40,823 nt of DNA, from assembly GCA_011526565.1 (NCBI GenBank), contig WYBL01000038.1:1-40823 (forward strand). The letters run 5' to 3'. The DNA comes from Acidobacteriota bacterium. Lineage in GTDB: Bacteria > Acidobacteriota > Vicinamibacteria > Fen-336. The position numbers and the translations under genes were made by a program. Position 1 is the stretch's first letter; every line of letters starts with the position of its first letter. Under the pieces are notes generated by a model that saw only the letters and a list, made by a program, of their open reading frames with translations, searched no databases and was not told the origin of the DNA. Below are positions 30,172 to 38,745 of the stretch, piece by piece.

Positions 30172-30642
30172 ATGCGCCGCCTGCTGATCGCGCTCGTCTT
30201 CACGACCGCGGCCGCCGCCTGCCAGACCACGCGGCCGGCGCCGCCGCCACCACCGCCGCCCGCGGCGCCGACGCCCACGCCGACGCCGGAGCCGACGCCC
30301 ACGCCGGCGCCCACCCCGACCCCGAAGCCGCAGGCCGGCGTGAAGAAGGCCGAAGGCGAACTCGTGGTCGCGGCGTGGGCGGAGCCGCGACGGCTGCCGC
30401 CGGGCGGCGGCCAGGCGCAGGTGCTGGTCCGCGTCCGCAAGCGCAACGGCACCCCCTACCCCGGCGTCGAGGTCCGCATCGAGAGCAGCCACGGGACGCT
30501 GTACTCGCGGGGGCGGGTGCTGACCACCGACGCCTCCGGCATGACCCGCGACCGGCTCACTTCGCGGCAGTCCGCGACGGTCACCGTCAACGCCGGCGGC
30601 ACCCGCTACTCGTTCGAAGTCCCGGTCCTGCCCCAGCCCTGA
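30172..30642 (+). CDS. Lipoprotein with Pro/Thr linker and Ig-like (Big-1 type) domain
   Basis: A 156-residue predicted lipoprotein. The signal ends in TAAAACQTT with Cys16 as the lipid-attachment site. Residues about 20-55 are a proline-threonine linker (PTPTPEPTPTP and similar). The C-terminal domain, about 60-156, has the pattern of an invasin-like bacterial Ig domain: VLVRVRKRNGTPYPGVEVRIESSHGTL, then TTDASGMTRDRLTS and a final strand TRYSFEVPVL. Such domains often sit at the cell surface or bridge the periplasm. It starts nine bases after the third zinc-ribbon gene and so belongs to that unit by position. Its role is unknown. Confidence 0.75.
   Translation: MRRLLIALVFTTAAAACQTTRPAPPPPPPPAAPTPTPTPEPTPTPAPTPTPKPQAGVKKAEGELVVAAWAEPRRLPPGGGQAQVLVRVRKRNGTPYPGVEVRIESSHGTLYSRGRVLTTDASGMTRDRLTSRQSATVTVNAGGTRYSFEVPVLPQP
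30234..30335 (+). repeat. Low-complexity Pro/Thr-coding repeat
   Basis: Imperfect tandem repeats of GCCGACGCC and CCCACG encode a proline run followed by alternating Pro-Thr dipeptides in the lipoprotein linker. The stretch is prone to length variation by slippage. Confidence 0.6.
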
Positions 30643-30683
30643 GCGCTCCCGCCCCGTCGCTGAAGGCACCCGACCCCGCGCTG

Positions 30684-33506
30684 GTGCGCGAGCTGGGCGC
30701 GCTGCTGTCTCCGGAGCGCGTGCTGACGCGGGCGATCGATCGCCTGGCGCGGGCGTCGGACGCGTCGATCTACCGCATGGTGCCGGAGGTCGTCGTGCGG
30801 CCGCGGGGCGAAGACGAGATGGCGCGGCTGCTGCGGCTGGTCGCCGCGCGGGGGAAGCACCTCACGTTCCGCGCGGCCGGCACCTCGCTCTCCGGGCAGT
30901 CGGTGACCGACGGCGTGCTGGTCGAGATCGGCCCGCACTGGCAGCGCTTCGAGGTGGGCGAAGGCGGCCGCCAGGTGAGCGCGGAGCCCGGGGTCGTGGG
31001 CGGCCTGCTCAACCGCGTGCTGGCCCCGCACCGGCGCCGGCTGGGGCCCGACCCGGCCTCGATCGACGCCGCGATGGTGGGCGGCATCCTCGCCAACAAC
31101 TCCTCGGGCATGTGCTGCGGCACCGCGGAGAACGCCTACAGGACGCTCTCGAGCGCGCGGATCGTGCTCGCCGACGGCACGGCCCTCGACACCGCGGAGC
31201 CCGAGGCCGACGCGGCCCTGCGCCGATCCCGGCCCGACGTGCACGAGGGGCTCGGCGCCCTGCGCGACCGCGTCCGCGCCGATCCCGGGCTCGTCGCCCG
31301 GCTGCGGAGGAAGTTCGCGCTCAAGAACACGACCGGCTACCAGCTCCAGGCGCTGCTCGACTTCGAGCAGCCGAGCGACATCCTGGCCCGGCTGATGGTG
31401 GGCTCGCAGGGCACGCTCGGCTTCGTCGCACGGGCGACGCTGCGCACCGTGCCCGAGCCCGTGCACCGCGCGACCGCGCTGCCCTACTTCGCCGACCTGC
31501 CCGCCGCGGGGGCCGCGGTGCCCACTCTCGCGGGCCTCGGCGCCGCCGCCATCGAGATCCTGGACGCCGCCTCGCTGCGCTCGCAGGCGGGCGACCGCGC
31601 GTACCCCTTCGAGCTGACGCCGCACTGCGCGGCGCTGCTCGTCGAGTTCCGGGCCGACGACGAGGCGGCGCTCGCCCGCGCCGTGGACGCCGCGCGCGGC
31701 GCGCTGGCCGCGGCCCCGCTGCTCGCGCCCGTCGCGTTCACCCGCGACCCCGCGCTGCGCGAGGCCCACTGGAAGCTGCGCAAGGGCCTGTTCCCGGCGG
31801 TCGGCGCGCTGCGCCCCCGCGGCACGTCGGTCGTGATCGAGGACGTGGCCGTGCCGGTGCCGCGGCTGGCCGCGGCGATCCTCGACCTGCAGGCGTTGTT
31901 CGCCCGCCACGGGTTTCCCGACACCATCGTGTTCGGCCACGCGAAGGACGGCAACCTGCACTTCGTGCTGGCCGAGGACTTCGGGGACCCGCGCGCCGTC
32001 GCCCGCTACGACGCCTTCATGCGCGAGCTGGTGGAGCTGGTCGTCGGCCGCTACGACGGCTCGCTCAAGGCCGAGCACGCGTCGGGCCGCAACATGGCAC
32101 CTTTCGTGCGGCGCGAGTTCGGCGACGACGGCTACGCGCTGCTGAAGGAGCTGAAGGCGCTGCTCGACCCGGCCGCGATCCTGAGCCCGGGCGTCGTGCT
32201 CTCCGACGACCCGCAGGCCCACCTGCGCCACCTGAAGGCGCTGCCCGCGATCGCGGAGGGCGCCGACCGCTGCATCGAGTGCGGCTTCTGCGAGCCGCGC
32301 TGCCCGTCGCGCGAGCTGACGCTGACCCCGCGCCAGCGGCTGGTCGTCGCCCGCGAGCTGGAGCGGGCAGCGGACGCGCCGGCGCTCCGCGCAGAGCTGC
32401 GGCGCGACTACGCATGGGACGCGGTCGCGACCTGCGCCACCGACTCGATGTGCCTGACGGCGTGCCCGGTGAAGATCGACACCGGCGCGCTGATGAAGGA
32501 GCTGCGCGCGGCCGGCCACGGGCGCACGGCGCGGACACTGGCCGAAGTGACGGCGGGGCAGGTCTCGGCGCTCCACGCGGGCGCGCGGCTCGGCCTGGGC
32601 CTCGCGCGCGGCGCTCGTTCGCTGCCCGGCGGCGGCGCGCTGCTCCAGGCGGTGGCGGCCGCCGCCCACACGATCGCCCCCGAGCTGGTCCCGCGGCTGC
32701 CGCCCGCGCTGCCGCTGCCGCCTCCAGCCCCGCCATTGCCCGCGTTGCCCGACGCGCCCGGCGCCGACGTCGTCTACTTCCCGAGCTGCCTGACCCGGCT
32801 GCTGGCGGCGGAAGGCGGCGGCTCGTCGGCCGCGGCGGTGCTCGAGTGCCTGCGCCGCGCCGGCTTCACGCCGCGGGTGCCGCACAGCATCGGCGGCCTG
32901 TGCTGCGGCATGCCGTGGCAGAGCAAGGGATACCCCGGCGCGGCACGGCGCGCGGCGCGGGACGCCGCGGAAGCGCTGTGGCAGGCGAGCGACGGCGGCC
33001 GCCTCGGCGTCGTCACCGACGCGTCCCCCTGCGCCGGCACGCTGCACGAGCTGGCGCTCGCCCACCTGCGCGCGACCGGCCGCGTGCTCCGCGTGCTCGA
33101 CTTCCCGGCCTTCTGGGCGCGCGAGGCGCTGCCGCGCCTCGTGCCGCCGCCCGCGCGAGTCGGCGTCGCCGTGCTGCACCCCACCTGCACGCTGACGAAG
33201 CAGGGCGGTCTCGGCGACCTGATGGCCGTGGCGCACGCCCACGCGGCGCGGGTCGAGGTGCCGGCCGCCGCCGAGTGCTGCGGCTTCGCCGGCGACCGCG
33301 GCTTCCTGGTGCCCGAGCTGACCGCGTCGGCCACCCGGGCCGAGGGGCTGGAGGCGCGCGCGGCACTGGCCGCCGGGGCCACCGGCTACTCGACCTGCCG
33401 CACCTGCGAGATCGGAATGACGCGGGCGACCGGCGAGCCCTATTTCCCGCTGCCCGAGCTGGTGCTGCGCTCGCTGCGCGCCGGCCATCCCGAGGAGACC
33501 CCTTGA
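30684..33506 (+). CDS. FAD/Fe-S D-2-hydroxyacid dehydrogenase (YdiJ / Dld-II type)
   Basis: A 940-residue fusion of a GlcD-like FAD domain and a GlpC-like Fe-S domain. It would oxidise D-lactate or D-2-hydroxyglutarate and pass electrons to quinone. FAD-binding motifs: RAAGTSLSGQSVTDGV and GGILANNSSGMCCGTAENAYRT. The FAD_oxidase_C region includes FPDTIVFGHAKDGNLHF. Two 4Fe-4S motifs follow: CIECGFCEPRCPS (about residue 529) and CATDSMCLTACPVK (about 583). Two CCG motifs are GGLCCGMPWQSKG (about 741) and AECCGFAGDRG (about 866). Start: GTG at 30684 fits the conserved N-terminus (VRELGALLSPERVLT); no ATG lies nearby and the frame is open upstream. The gap to the lipoprotein gene is 41 bases. 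The substrate is not decided by sequence. Confidence 0.92.
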   Translation: MRELGALLSPERVLTRAIDRLARASDASIYRMVPEVVVRPRGEDEMARLLRLVAARGKHLTFRAAGTSLSGQSVTDGVLVEIGPHWQRFEVGEGGRQVSAEPGVVGGLLNRVLAPHRRRLGPDPASIDAAMVGGILANNSSGMCCGTAENAYRTLSSARIVLADGTALDTAEPEADAALRRSRPDVHEGLGALRDRVRADPGLVARLRRKFALKNTTGYQLQALLDFEQPSDILARLMVGSQGTLGFVARATLRTVPEPVHRATALPYFADLPAAGAAVPTLAGLGAAAIEILDAASLRSQAGDRAYPFELTPHCAALLVEFRADDEAALARAVDAARGALAAAPLLAPVAFTRDPALREAHWKLRKGLFPAVGALRPRGTSVVIEDVAVPVPRLAAAILDLQALFARHGFPDTIVFGHAKDGNLHFVLAEDFGDPRAVARYDAFMRELVELVVGRYDGSLKAEHASGRNMAPFVRREFGDDGYALLKELKALLDPAAILSPGVVLSDDPQAHLRHLKALPAIAEGADRCIECGFCEPRCPSRELTLTPRQRLVVARELERAADAPALRAELRRDYAWDAVATCATDSMCLTACPVKIDTGALMKELRAAGHGRTARTLAEVTAGQVSALHAGARLGLGLARGARSLPGGGALLQAVAAAAHTIAPELVPRLPPALPLPPPAPPLPALPDAPGADVVYFPSCLTRLLAAEGGGSSAAAVLECLRRAGFTPRVPHSIGGLCCGMPWQSKGYPGAARRAARDAAEALWQASDGGRLGVVTDASPCAGTLHELALAHLRATGRVLRVLDFPAFWAREALPRLVPPPARVGVAVLHPTCTLTKQGGLGDLMAVAHAHAARVEVPAAAECCGFAGDRGFLVPELTASATRAEGLEARAALAAGATGYSTCRTCEIGMTRATGEPYFPLPELVLRSLRAGHPEETP

Positions 33507-34114
33507 TCGACGCCCTGCTCGACTGGCTCGCAGGCCTGCCCGCGACGGGGCAGTACGCCGCCCTGATGCTCCTGTCCGCGATCGAGAACGTGTTCCCGCC
33601 CGTGCCGGCCGACGTCGCGGTGGCGCTGGGCGCGTTCCTGGCGCGCCGCGGCGAGGTCAGCGCGCCGCTGCTCGGCGTGTTGTGCTGGCTCGCCAACTGC
33701 GCCTCGTCCACCGGCGTGTTCTGGCTCGCGCGCGCGAAGGGCGACGACTTCCTCGCCTCGCACGTGGGCCGCGCCCTGGTCTCGCAGGACGCGCAGAAGG
33801 CGGTCCACGACGCCTACGAGAAGTGGGGCGTCGTCGGCATCTTCCTGAGCCGCTTCCTGCCCGTGTTCCGCGCGGCGGTGCTGCCGGTGGCCGGGGCCGT
33901 CGGCCTGTCGCCGCTGCGCGCGCTGCCCCCGGCCTTCGCGGCCTCGGCCTGCTGGTACGCGATGCTGATCACGGTGGGCCTCGCGCTCGGCGCCTCGTGG
34001 GACGCGGTGCGCCACCAGCTCGACGTCCTCAACCACGTGCTGAGCGTCGTCGCCGTCGTGACGTCGGTGGCGCTCGCCGCGGCCCTGTGGCGCGCGCTGC
34101 GGCACCCGAGGTGA
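33503..34114 (+). CDS. DedA-family membrane protein
   Basis: A 203-residue polytopic protein of the DedA/VTT (SNARE-associated) family. Members act in membrane homeostasis, and some flip undecaprenyl phosphate or phospholipids. Motifs: an N-terminal amphipathic stretch and ENVFPPVPADVAVALGAFLA, the class E(N)xxPPxPxD reentrant motif. SRFLPVFRAAVLPVAGAVGLS corresponds to the conserved [FY]xRFxPxxR region with the two arginines. Four to five helices are predicted. Start is TTG at 33503, overlapping the dehydrogenase stop (TTGA), which implies coupled translation. The spacing of motifs is normal and the protein looks functional. Confidence 0.9.
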   Translation: MIDALLDWLAGLPATGQYAALMLLSAIENVFPPVPADVAVALGAFLARRGEVSAPLLGVLCWLANCASSTGVFWLARAKGDDFLASHVGRALVSQDAQKAVHDAYEKWGVVGIFLSRFLPVFRAAVLPVAGAVGLSPLRALPPAFAASACWYAMLITVGLALGASWDAVRHQLDVLNHVLSVVAVVTSVALAAALWRALRHPR

Positions 34115-34119
34115 AGGCG

Positions 34120-34125
34120 TAGACT
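34120..34125 (+). promoter_or_regulatory. -10-like hexamer TAGACT upstream of the M1 peptidase
   Basis: The hexamer ends 23 bases before the ATG at 34149, and a GGGGGG ribosome-site-like run ends four bases before the ATG. The spacing indicates a short-leader transcript rather than a leaderless one. Confidence 0.4.
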
Positions 34126-34148
34126 CGCTCCGCACCTCGGGGGGCACC

Positions 34149-36290
34149 ATGAAGCACGGCATCGGGGCGGTCCTGCTCGCACTCCTGGCGGCCGCAGGCG
34201 CCGCCGATCCGCTTCCGGCCCGGGCGCCCGAGATCGCCTCCTACGACATCGAGGTGCGCCTCACCCCGGGCACGCAGCGGCTGTCGGGCCGGCAGCGGGT
34301 GACCTGGCGCAACACGACGCCCGAGGCGGTCGGCGAGCTGTGGTTCCACCTCTACCTGAACGCGTTCCGCAACAGCCAGAGCACGTTCGTCCGCGAGTCG
34401 GGCGGGCAGCTCCGCGGCGACCGGATGCCCGACGACGGCTGGGGCTGGACGGAGGTGACCTCGATCCGCACCGCGGAGGGCGTCGACCTGGCGCAGGGCG
34501 CGACCTTCGAGCACCCCGACGACGACAACGCGGAAGACCGCACGGTCTGGCGGGTGCCGCTGCCGGAGCCGGTGCCGCCCGGCGGGACGATCGAGCTCGA
34601 GATGACCTTCGAGGCCCAGTTGCCCCGGGTGTTCGCGCGCACCGGCTACTTCCGCGACTACTTCCTGGTCGGCCAGTGGTTCCCGAAGCTCGGCGTCTAC
34701 GAGCCGGCCGGCACCCGCGGCCGCGCCAGCGGCGGCTGGAACTGCCACCAGTTCCACGCGAACTCCGAGTTCTACGCCGACTTCGGCCGCTACCGGGTGG
34801 CGATCACGCTGCCGCAGCGCTTCGTGGTCGGCGCCACCGGCAAGCGCGTGGACAAGCGCGACAACCCCGACGGCACCGCGGTCCACGTCTTCGAGCAGGC
34901 GGACGTCCACGACTTCGCGTGGACCGCTTCACCCCGCTTCGTCGAGGTGAAGGCGCGCTTCTCGGGCGCCACGGACGTGACGGCGGCCGAGTACGCCGAG
35001 GCCGCCGCGCTGCTCGGGCGCAGCCTCGAGGAGGTGCGGCTCTCCGACGTCGACGTCACGATCCTGATGCAGCCCGAGCACATGCGGCAGGCCGAGCGGC
35101 ACGTCGCCGCGGCGAAGGCGGGGATCAAGTGGTTCGGCCTCTGGTACGGCCGCTACCCGTACGAGACGCTGACGGTCGTCGATCCCGCCTACGGCGCGCG
35201 CGGCTCCGGCGGCATGGAGTACCCGACGTTCATCACCGCGGGCACCACCGTGCTGTTCAACCGCTGGCCGCTCGACCGCCTGCGGCTGCCCGAGGAGGTC
35301 ACGGTCCACGAGTTCGGCCACCAGTACTGGCAGGGCATGGTGGCGAGCAACGAGTTCGAGGAGTCGTGGCTCGACGAAGGCTTCAACTCCTACGCGACCG
35401 GCAAGGCGATGCGGCAGGCGTTCGGGCCGTGGACGCTCGAGGTGCTGGGCCTGCGGGTGTCGTCGGCCGAGCTGCCGCGGCTCGGCAACTCGGTGGAGCG
35501 CATGTTCGACCGCGTGCGCACGCCGGCCTGGCGCTACTCGTCGTCGAACAACTACGGCTTCAACTCCTACGCCCGCACCGACCTCACGCTGCGCACGCTG
35601 GAGGGGCTGCTGGGCGAGCGCACCATGGCGCGGGTGATGCGCACGTACCACGAGCGGTTCCGCTTCCGCCACCCGTCGAGCGAGGACTTCTACGCCGTGG
35701 TCGACGAGGTCGCGGGCCGCGACATGCGCGGCTTCTTCGCGCAGGCGGTCGAGCGCCCCGGGGTGCTCGACGACGAGATCGCGGCGATCACCTCCGCCCG
35801 CGTCGAGCCGCCGCGCGGCGTGTTCGGCGAAGGCCCGGCGCGGCGCACGATCTCGGCCCGCGAGGCCCGCGAGCAGGCGCGGGAGAAGGACGCGGCGGGC
35901 GGCCGCCTCTGGCGCTCGACCGTGCTCGTGCGGCGCCGCGGCGAGGTGGTGCTGCCGGCGACGCTGCGGCTCGAGTTCGAGGGCGGCGACGCACAGGTGA
36001 TGGCGCTCTCGGAGGCCGAGCCGCCCGCGGGCAGCGTGGACGTCGAACGCGCCGGGCTGATGCCGGGAGGCGCCGGCGGCGAGCCGTGGCAGGGCCGCTT
36101 CAAGCGGGTCGAGGTGGTCACGCCCAGGCGCCTGCTCGCGGCGCGGGTGGACCCCGAGGGCCGCCACGAGCTCGACGTCAACCGGCTCAACGACGCGCGT
36201 CGCGTCGAGCCCGATCCGCGCGCCGCCACCACCTGGAGCGCGCGGCTCGTGTTCTGGATGCAGCAGTTGCTGGCGCTGGCGGGGTTGTGA
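34149..36290 (+). CDS. Secreted M1 family zinc metallopeptidase
   Basis: A 713-residue aminopeptidase N-like enzyme with signal peptide (residues 1-19). The N-terminal beta domain begins SYDIEVRLTPGTQRLSGRQRVTWRN. The catalytic zinc motif is HEFGH with His387, His391 and distal Glu410 in SWLDEGFNSY, and Glu388 as general base. The exopeptidase GAMEN motif is altered to GSGGMEYP, as in several bacterial M1 relatives, so strict aminopeptidase activity is not certain. The C-terminal part ends with a hydrophobic helix (RLVFWMQQLLALAGL) that may tether it to the membrane. The next gene starts two bases after the stop. Peptide scavenging in the periplasm is the likely role. Confidence 0.93.
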   Translation: MKHGIGAVLLALLAAAGAADPLPARAPEIASYDIEVRLTPGTQRLSGRQRVTWRNTTPEAVGELWFHLYLNAFRNSQSTFVRESGGQLRGDRMPDDGWGWTEVTSIRTAEGVDLAQGATFEHPDDDNAEDRTVWRVPLPEPVPPGGTIELEMTFEAQLPRVFARTGYFRDYFLVGQWFPKLGVYEPAGTRGRASGGWNCHQFHANSEFYADFGRYRVAITLPQRFVVGATGKRVDKRDNPDGTAVHVFEQADVHDFAWTASPRFVEVKARFSGATDVTAAEYAEAAALLGRSLEEVRLSDVDVTILMQPEHMRQAERHVAAAKAGIKWFGLWYGRYPYETLTVVDPAYGARGSGGMEYPTFITAGTTVLFNRWPLDRLRLPEEVTVHEFGHQYWQGMVASNEFEESWLDEGFNSYATGKAMRQAFGPWTLEVLGLRVSSAELPRLGNSVERMFDRVRTPAWRYSSSNNYGFNSYARTDLTLRTLEGLLGERTMARVMRTYHERFRFRHPSSEDFYAVVDEVAGRDMRGFFAQAVERPGVLDDEIAAITSARVEPPRGVFGEGPARRTISAREAREQAREKDAAGGRLWRSTVLVRRRGEVVLPATLRLEFEGGDAQVMALSEAEPPAGSVDVERAGLMPGGAGGEPWQGRFKRVEVVTPRRLLAARVDPEGRHELDVNRLNDARRVEPDPRAATTWSARLVFWMQQLLALAGL

Positions 36291-36292
36291 AC

Positions 36293-37201
36293 ATGTGGCA
36301 CGCGACCGTCGAGGGTTTCCGCGCCGTGTCTCGCGAGCGCCGGTTGGTGCTCGTGCTGTGGCTCTTCGGGCTGGCACTCTCGCTGGCGGCGGTGTTCCCC
36401 GTGTGGCGCGCGCTGGTCCTCGCGCTGGGACCGCTCCCCGGCGCCGACGTGCTGGCCGAGCGCTTTTCGGCGGAGGTCGTCGCGGACCTCGTCGAGCTGC
36501 GCCCGGGCCTGTTGCCCGGAATCGGGGCCGCCGCGGCATCGACCTTTGCGCTCGGCCTGCTCTTCGGCCTCGTCTTCGCCGGCGGCGCGCTCGAGGTGCT
36601 GACCGCGAGCGACGAGCGGCCGTTCGCCCATCGCTTCGGGCGCGGCGCGTTCCGCTTCTTCGGCCGCTTCCTGCGCCTGGCGGCGATCGTGCTGCCGGTG
36701 GCGGCGATCTTCGCCGCGCTGCTCGCGGGGCCGCTGTTCGCGCTGGCGGGGCGGCTGCGGCGCGAGTCGGGCGCGGAGTGGGTGGCCCACGGCACGAACG
36801 CTGCGGCACTCGTCGCACTCGGCCTCGTGCTGCTCGTCGCGCTGCTGGTCCAGGACGCGGCCCGCGTGCGCCTGGTGCGGACCGATCAGCGCCGGGTCCG
36901 AACCGCGCTGCGCGAGGGCCTCGGGCGCGTGTGGCGGAACAAGGCCGCGTGGTTCGGGGCCTGGGGCTTCAACGCGCTGGTGCTGCTCGCCGCCTTCGCC
37001 GCCTACCTGGCGCTCGCGGAAGCGCTGCCCGCCGGCGCGCCGTGGGTCGCGCTGGCGCTGCTGCAGCAGGCGTTCGTGATCGCCCGCGGCGCGCTGCGGG
37101 TCGCGCTGCTGGGGGCCGAGGTCGCGCTCGACGCGGCGCAGGCACCGGCGGTGCTCGCCGACCCGTCCCTCACCGAGGACGTGACGACCGGCCTCGCCTG
37201 A
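36293..37201 (+). CDS. Polytopic inner-membrane protein of unknown function
   Basis: A 302-residue protein with about six hydrophobic helices, at roughly 18-37, 78-100, 120-150, 163-190, 222-245 and 250-270. A conserved-looking segment RVRTALREGLGRVWRNKAAWFG lies between helices 4 and 5. I see no catalytic or ligand motif. It starts two bases after the M1 peptidase stop, so the pair is co-transcribed and may be functionally linked. Its stop is six bases from the convergent DinB-like gene. No family is assigned. Confidence 0.7.
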   Translation: MWHATVEGFRAVSRERRLVLVLWLFGLALSLAAVFPVWRALVLALGPLPGADVLAERFSAEVVADLVELRPGLLPGIGAAAASTFALGLLFGLVFAGGALEVLTASDERPFAHRFGRGAFRFFGRFLRLAAIVLPVAAIFAALLAGPLFALAGRLRRESGAEWVAHGTNAAALVALGLVLLVALLVQDAARVRLVRTDQRRVRTALREGLGRVWRNKAAWFGAWGFNALVLLAAFAAYLALAEALPAGAPWVALALLQQAFVIARGALRVALLGAEVALDAAQAPAVLADPSLTEDVTTGLA

Positions 37202-37207
37202 GCCGTC

Positions 37208-37774
37208 TCAGCTCCGCGGCGCCACGGTCGCCGCCGCCTGCTCGGCCTGCCACAGGTGGCGTCGCCCGTGGGCGGCGAGGATGCGGAAGCCGACGCCGGT
37301 CGTCCACGGCAGCCAGGCGACCAGCGGGTTGCGGAAGCGAATGCCGCCGAGGTCGAGATCCGCGTCGCGCTCGAGCAACGCGATCGCGTCAGCGTGCGCG
37401 CGCTCGAAGCGGTCGAGCAGGTCCTCGCGGGCGGCCCGCCGCGCGGCCGGGCGGATCACGTCGAGGGTCGGCGTCTTCAGCTTCACCGGAGGCTCGAGCT
37501 GGCGCAGGAACAGCCGGCTCGGCCACCCGGGCCGGATCGGCCCGCGGCGCGTGCGCCCCGCGGCGCGCCCCGCCGCGAGCGCCACCCGCATCGGCTCGAG
37601 GTAGACGTGGGCGCTGACGACGAGGTGCTCGAGGCACGAGCCGACGCTCCAGCTCCCGGCCGCCGGCGGCGCGTGGAGCGCGTCGTCGTCGAGCGTGGCG
37701 CACAGCGCGCGTGCGCGTGGTGCGAGGGCCGACAGCTCGTCCCGGATCGCCGTCACGTCGGGCGGCAGCTCCAT
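37208..37774 (-). CDS. DinB/YfiT-fold putative metal-dependent protein
   Basis: A 188-residue four-helix-bundle protein of the DinB superfamily. The metal ligands typical of the fold are present: a histidine in SVGSCLEHLVVSAH at the end of helix 2 and two in LAAHGRRHLWQAEQ (the HxxxH pair) in the C-terminal helix. Members include bacillithiol or mycothiol-dependent transferases and damage-inducible proteins of unknown activity. The ATG at 37774 overlaps the stop of the preceding gene (TGATG). It is the third gene of the crotonase operon. Confidence 0.82.
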   Translation of the reverse strand: MELPPDVTAIRDELSALAPRARALCATLDDDALHAPPAAGSWSVGSCLEHLVVSAHVYLEPMRVALAAGRAAGRTRRGPIRPGWPSRLFLRQLEPPVKLKTPTLDVIRPAARRAAREDLLDRFERAHADAIALLERDADLDLGGIRFRNPLVAWLPWTTGVGFRILAAHGRRHLWQAEQAAATVAPRS

Positions 37775-38745
37775 CAGTCTTCCTCCGATTCCGCCTCGTC
37801 GTCCCCGGCGTCGACACCTTCGGGCACGGTCAGCCGGCCGTGCACCGCCAGCTCGTGGTGACGCGCGAGGGCGGGCCACAGCCCGGCCAGGCGCACGGCC
37901 GCGGCGTGGAGCGCCTGCACCGCGCCGAGGGTCGAGCGCAGCACCACGAGGAAGGCGGCCAGGGTGCCGAGCTGTCCCGAGCCGCCGGTCGCGATCAGCG
38001 CCAGGGCGCCCGCCAGGGCCACCGCGGTGAAGGCGTCGGCCGTCAGCCGCCCGCGGTCCTCCAGGCGTCGCGAGCCGATCGCCAGTCGCTGCACGGCCCA
38101 CGGGGCGGCATCCGCCTGCCCCTCGCCGCCGGCGCGCGGCGAGCGCCGGCCGCGCAGGCGCAGGCCGTGGATCTCGCGGGCGATCGCGCTCGCACCCCGG
38201 GCCTGGCGCTGCAGCGCGAAGAGGAAAGGCAGCGCCACCAGCAGCCCCAGCGTCGTCGCGACCGCGTGCAGCCATGCCATCAGGACGAGCCCGGCCGCGA
38301 CGGTCACCAGCGGCGGCACCACGCCCAGCGCGATGCAGGCGACCTGGCCGCTGGCGGCGACGTCGGGGCCGACGGCGCGAGCCGCCGCCCGCGGTGCTTC
38401 GCGCGCCCGCGGCCGCGCCCGTTCGAGGGCGCGCCGGCCGCAGCGCTCGAGGTAGTCCGCGGCGAGGTCGCTGGAGCGCCAGGCGGCGGCCCAGGACAGG
38501 CCGCCGCCTGCCAGCATCAGGAGCAGCAGCGCGCCCGCGGTGAGCAGTCCGAGGCCAGGCACCGCGCCCGGCTCGAGCCCGCGCAGGGCCCGGGCCAGCA
38601 GCGTCAGCGCGGCGGTCTGCGCCGCCACCGCCAGGCCGCCCATGGCGAGGCTCTGCACGGCGGCCGCCGCGTGGTGTTGGCGCAGCTCGGCGAGCAGCCA
38701 GCCGAACACCGCGGCCGGGCGCGGGGGCGCGGCCCCGGCCGCCAC
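37774..38745 (-). CDS. Orphan ABC-exporter-like transmembrane domain without ATPase
   Basis: A 323-residue protein with six predicted helices (about 30-52, 62-90, 136-158, 160-178, 238-252 and 258-276), spaced as in type I ABC exporters. A long charged intracellular loop (89-130) includes SSDLAADYLERCGRRALERAR, resembling coupling-helix regions. No Walker A, signature or Walker B motif is present and no ATPase gene is adjacent. The C-terminus ends in an acidic tail (DDEAESEED). Start is GTG at 38745, in a TAGTG overlap with the crotonase stop. The membrane topology is fairly sure; the relation to ABC exporters rests on helix spacing and loop composition only. Confidence 0.6.
   Translation of the reverse strand: MAAGAAPPRPAAVFGWLLAELRQHHAAAAVQSLAMGGLAVAAQTAALTLLARALRGLEPGAVPGLGLLTAGALLLLMLAGGGLSWAAAWRSSDLAADYLERCGRRALERARPRAREAPRAAARAVGPDVAASGQVACIALGVVPPLVTVAAGLVLMAWLHAVATTLGLLVALPFLFALQRQARGASAIAREIHGLRLRGRRSPRAGGEGQADAAPWAVQRLAIGSRRLEDRGRLTADAFTAVALAGALALIATGGSGQLGTLAAFLVVLRSTLGAVQALHAAAVRLAGLWPALARHHELAVHGRLTVPEGVDAGDDEAESEED

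Noticed and set aside
30606..33488. A minus-strand open frame of about 960 codons opposite the FAD/Fe-S dehydrogenase
   Set aside because: The same GC-driven artefact; the plus strand carries all FAD and Fe-S motifs.
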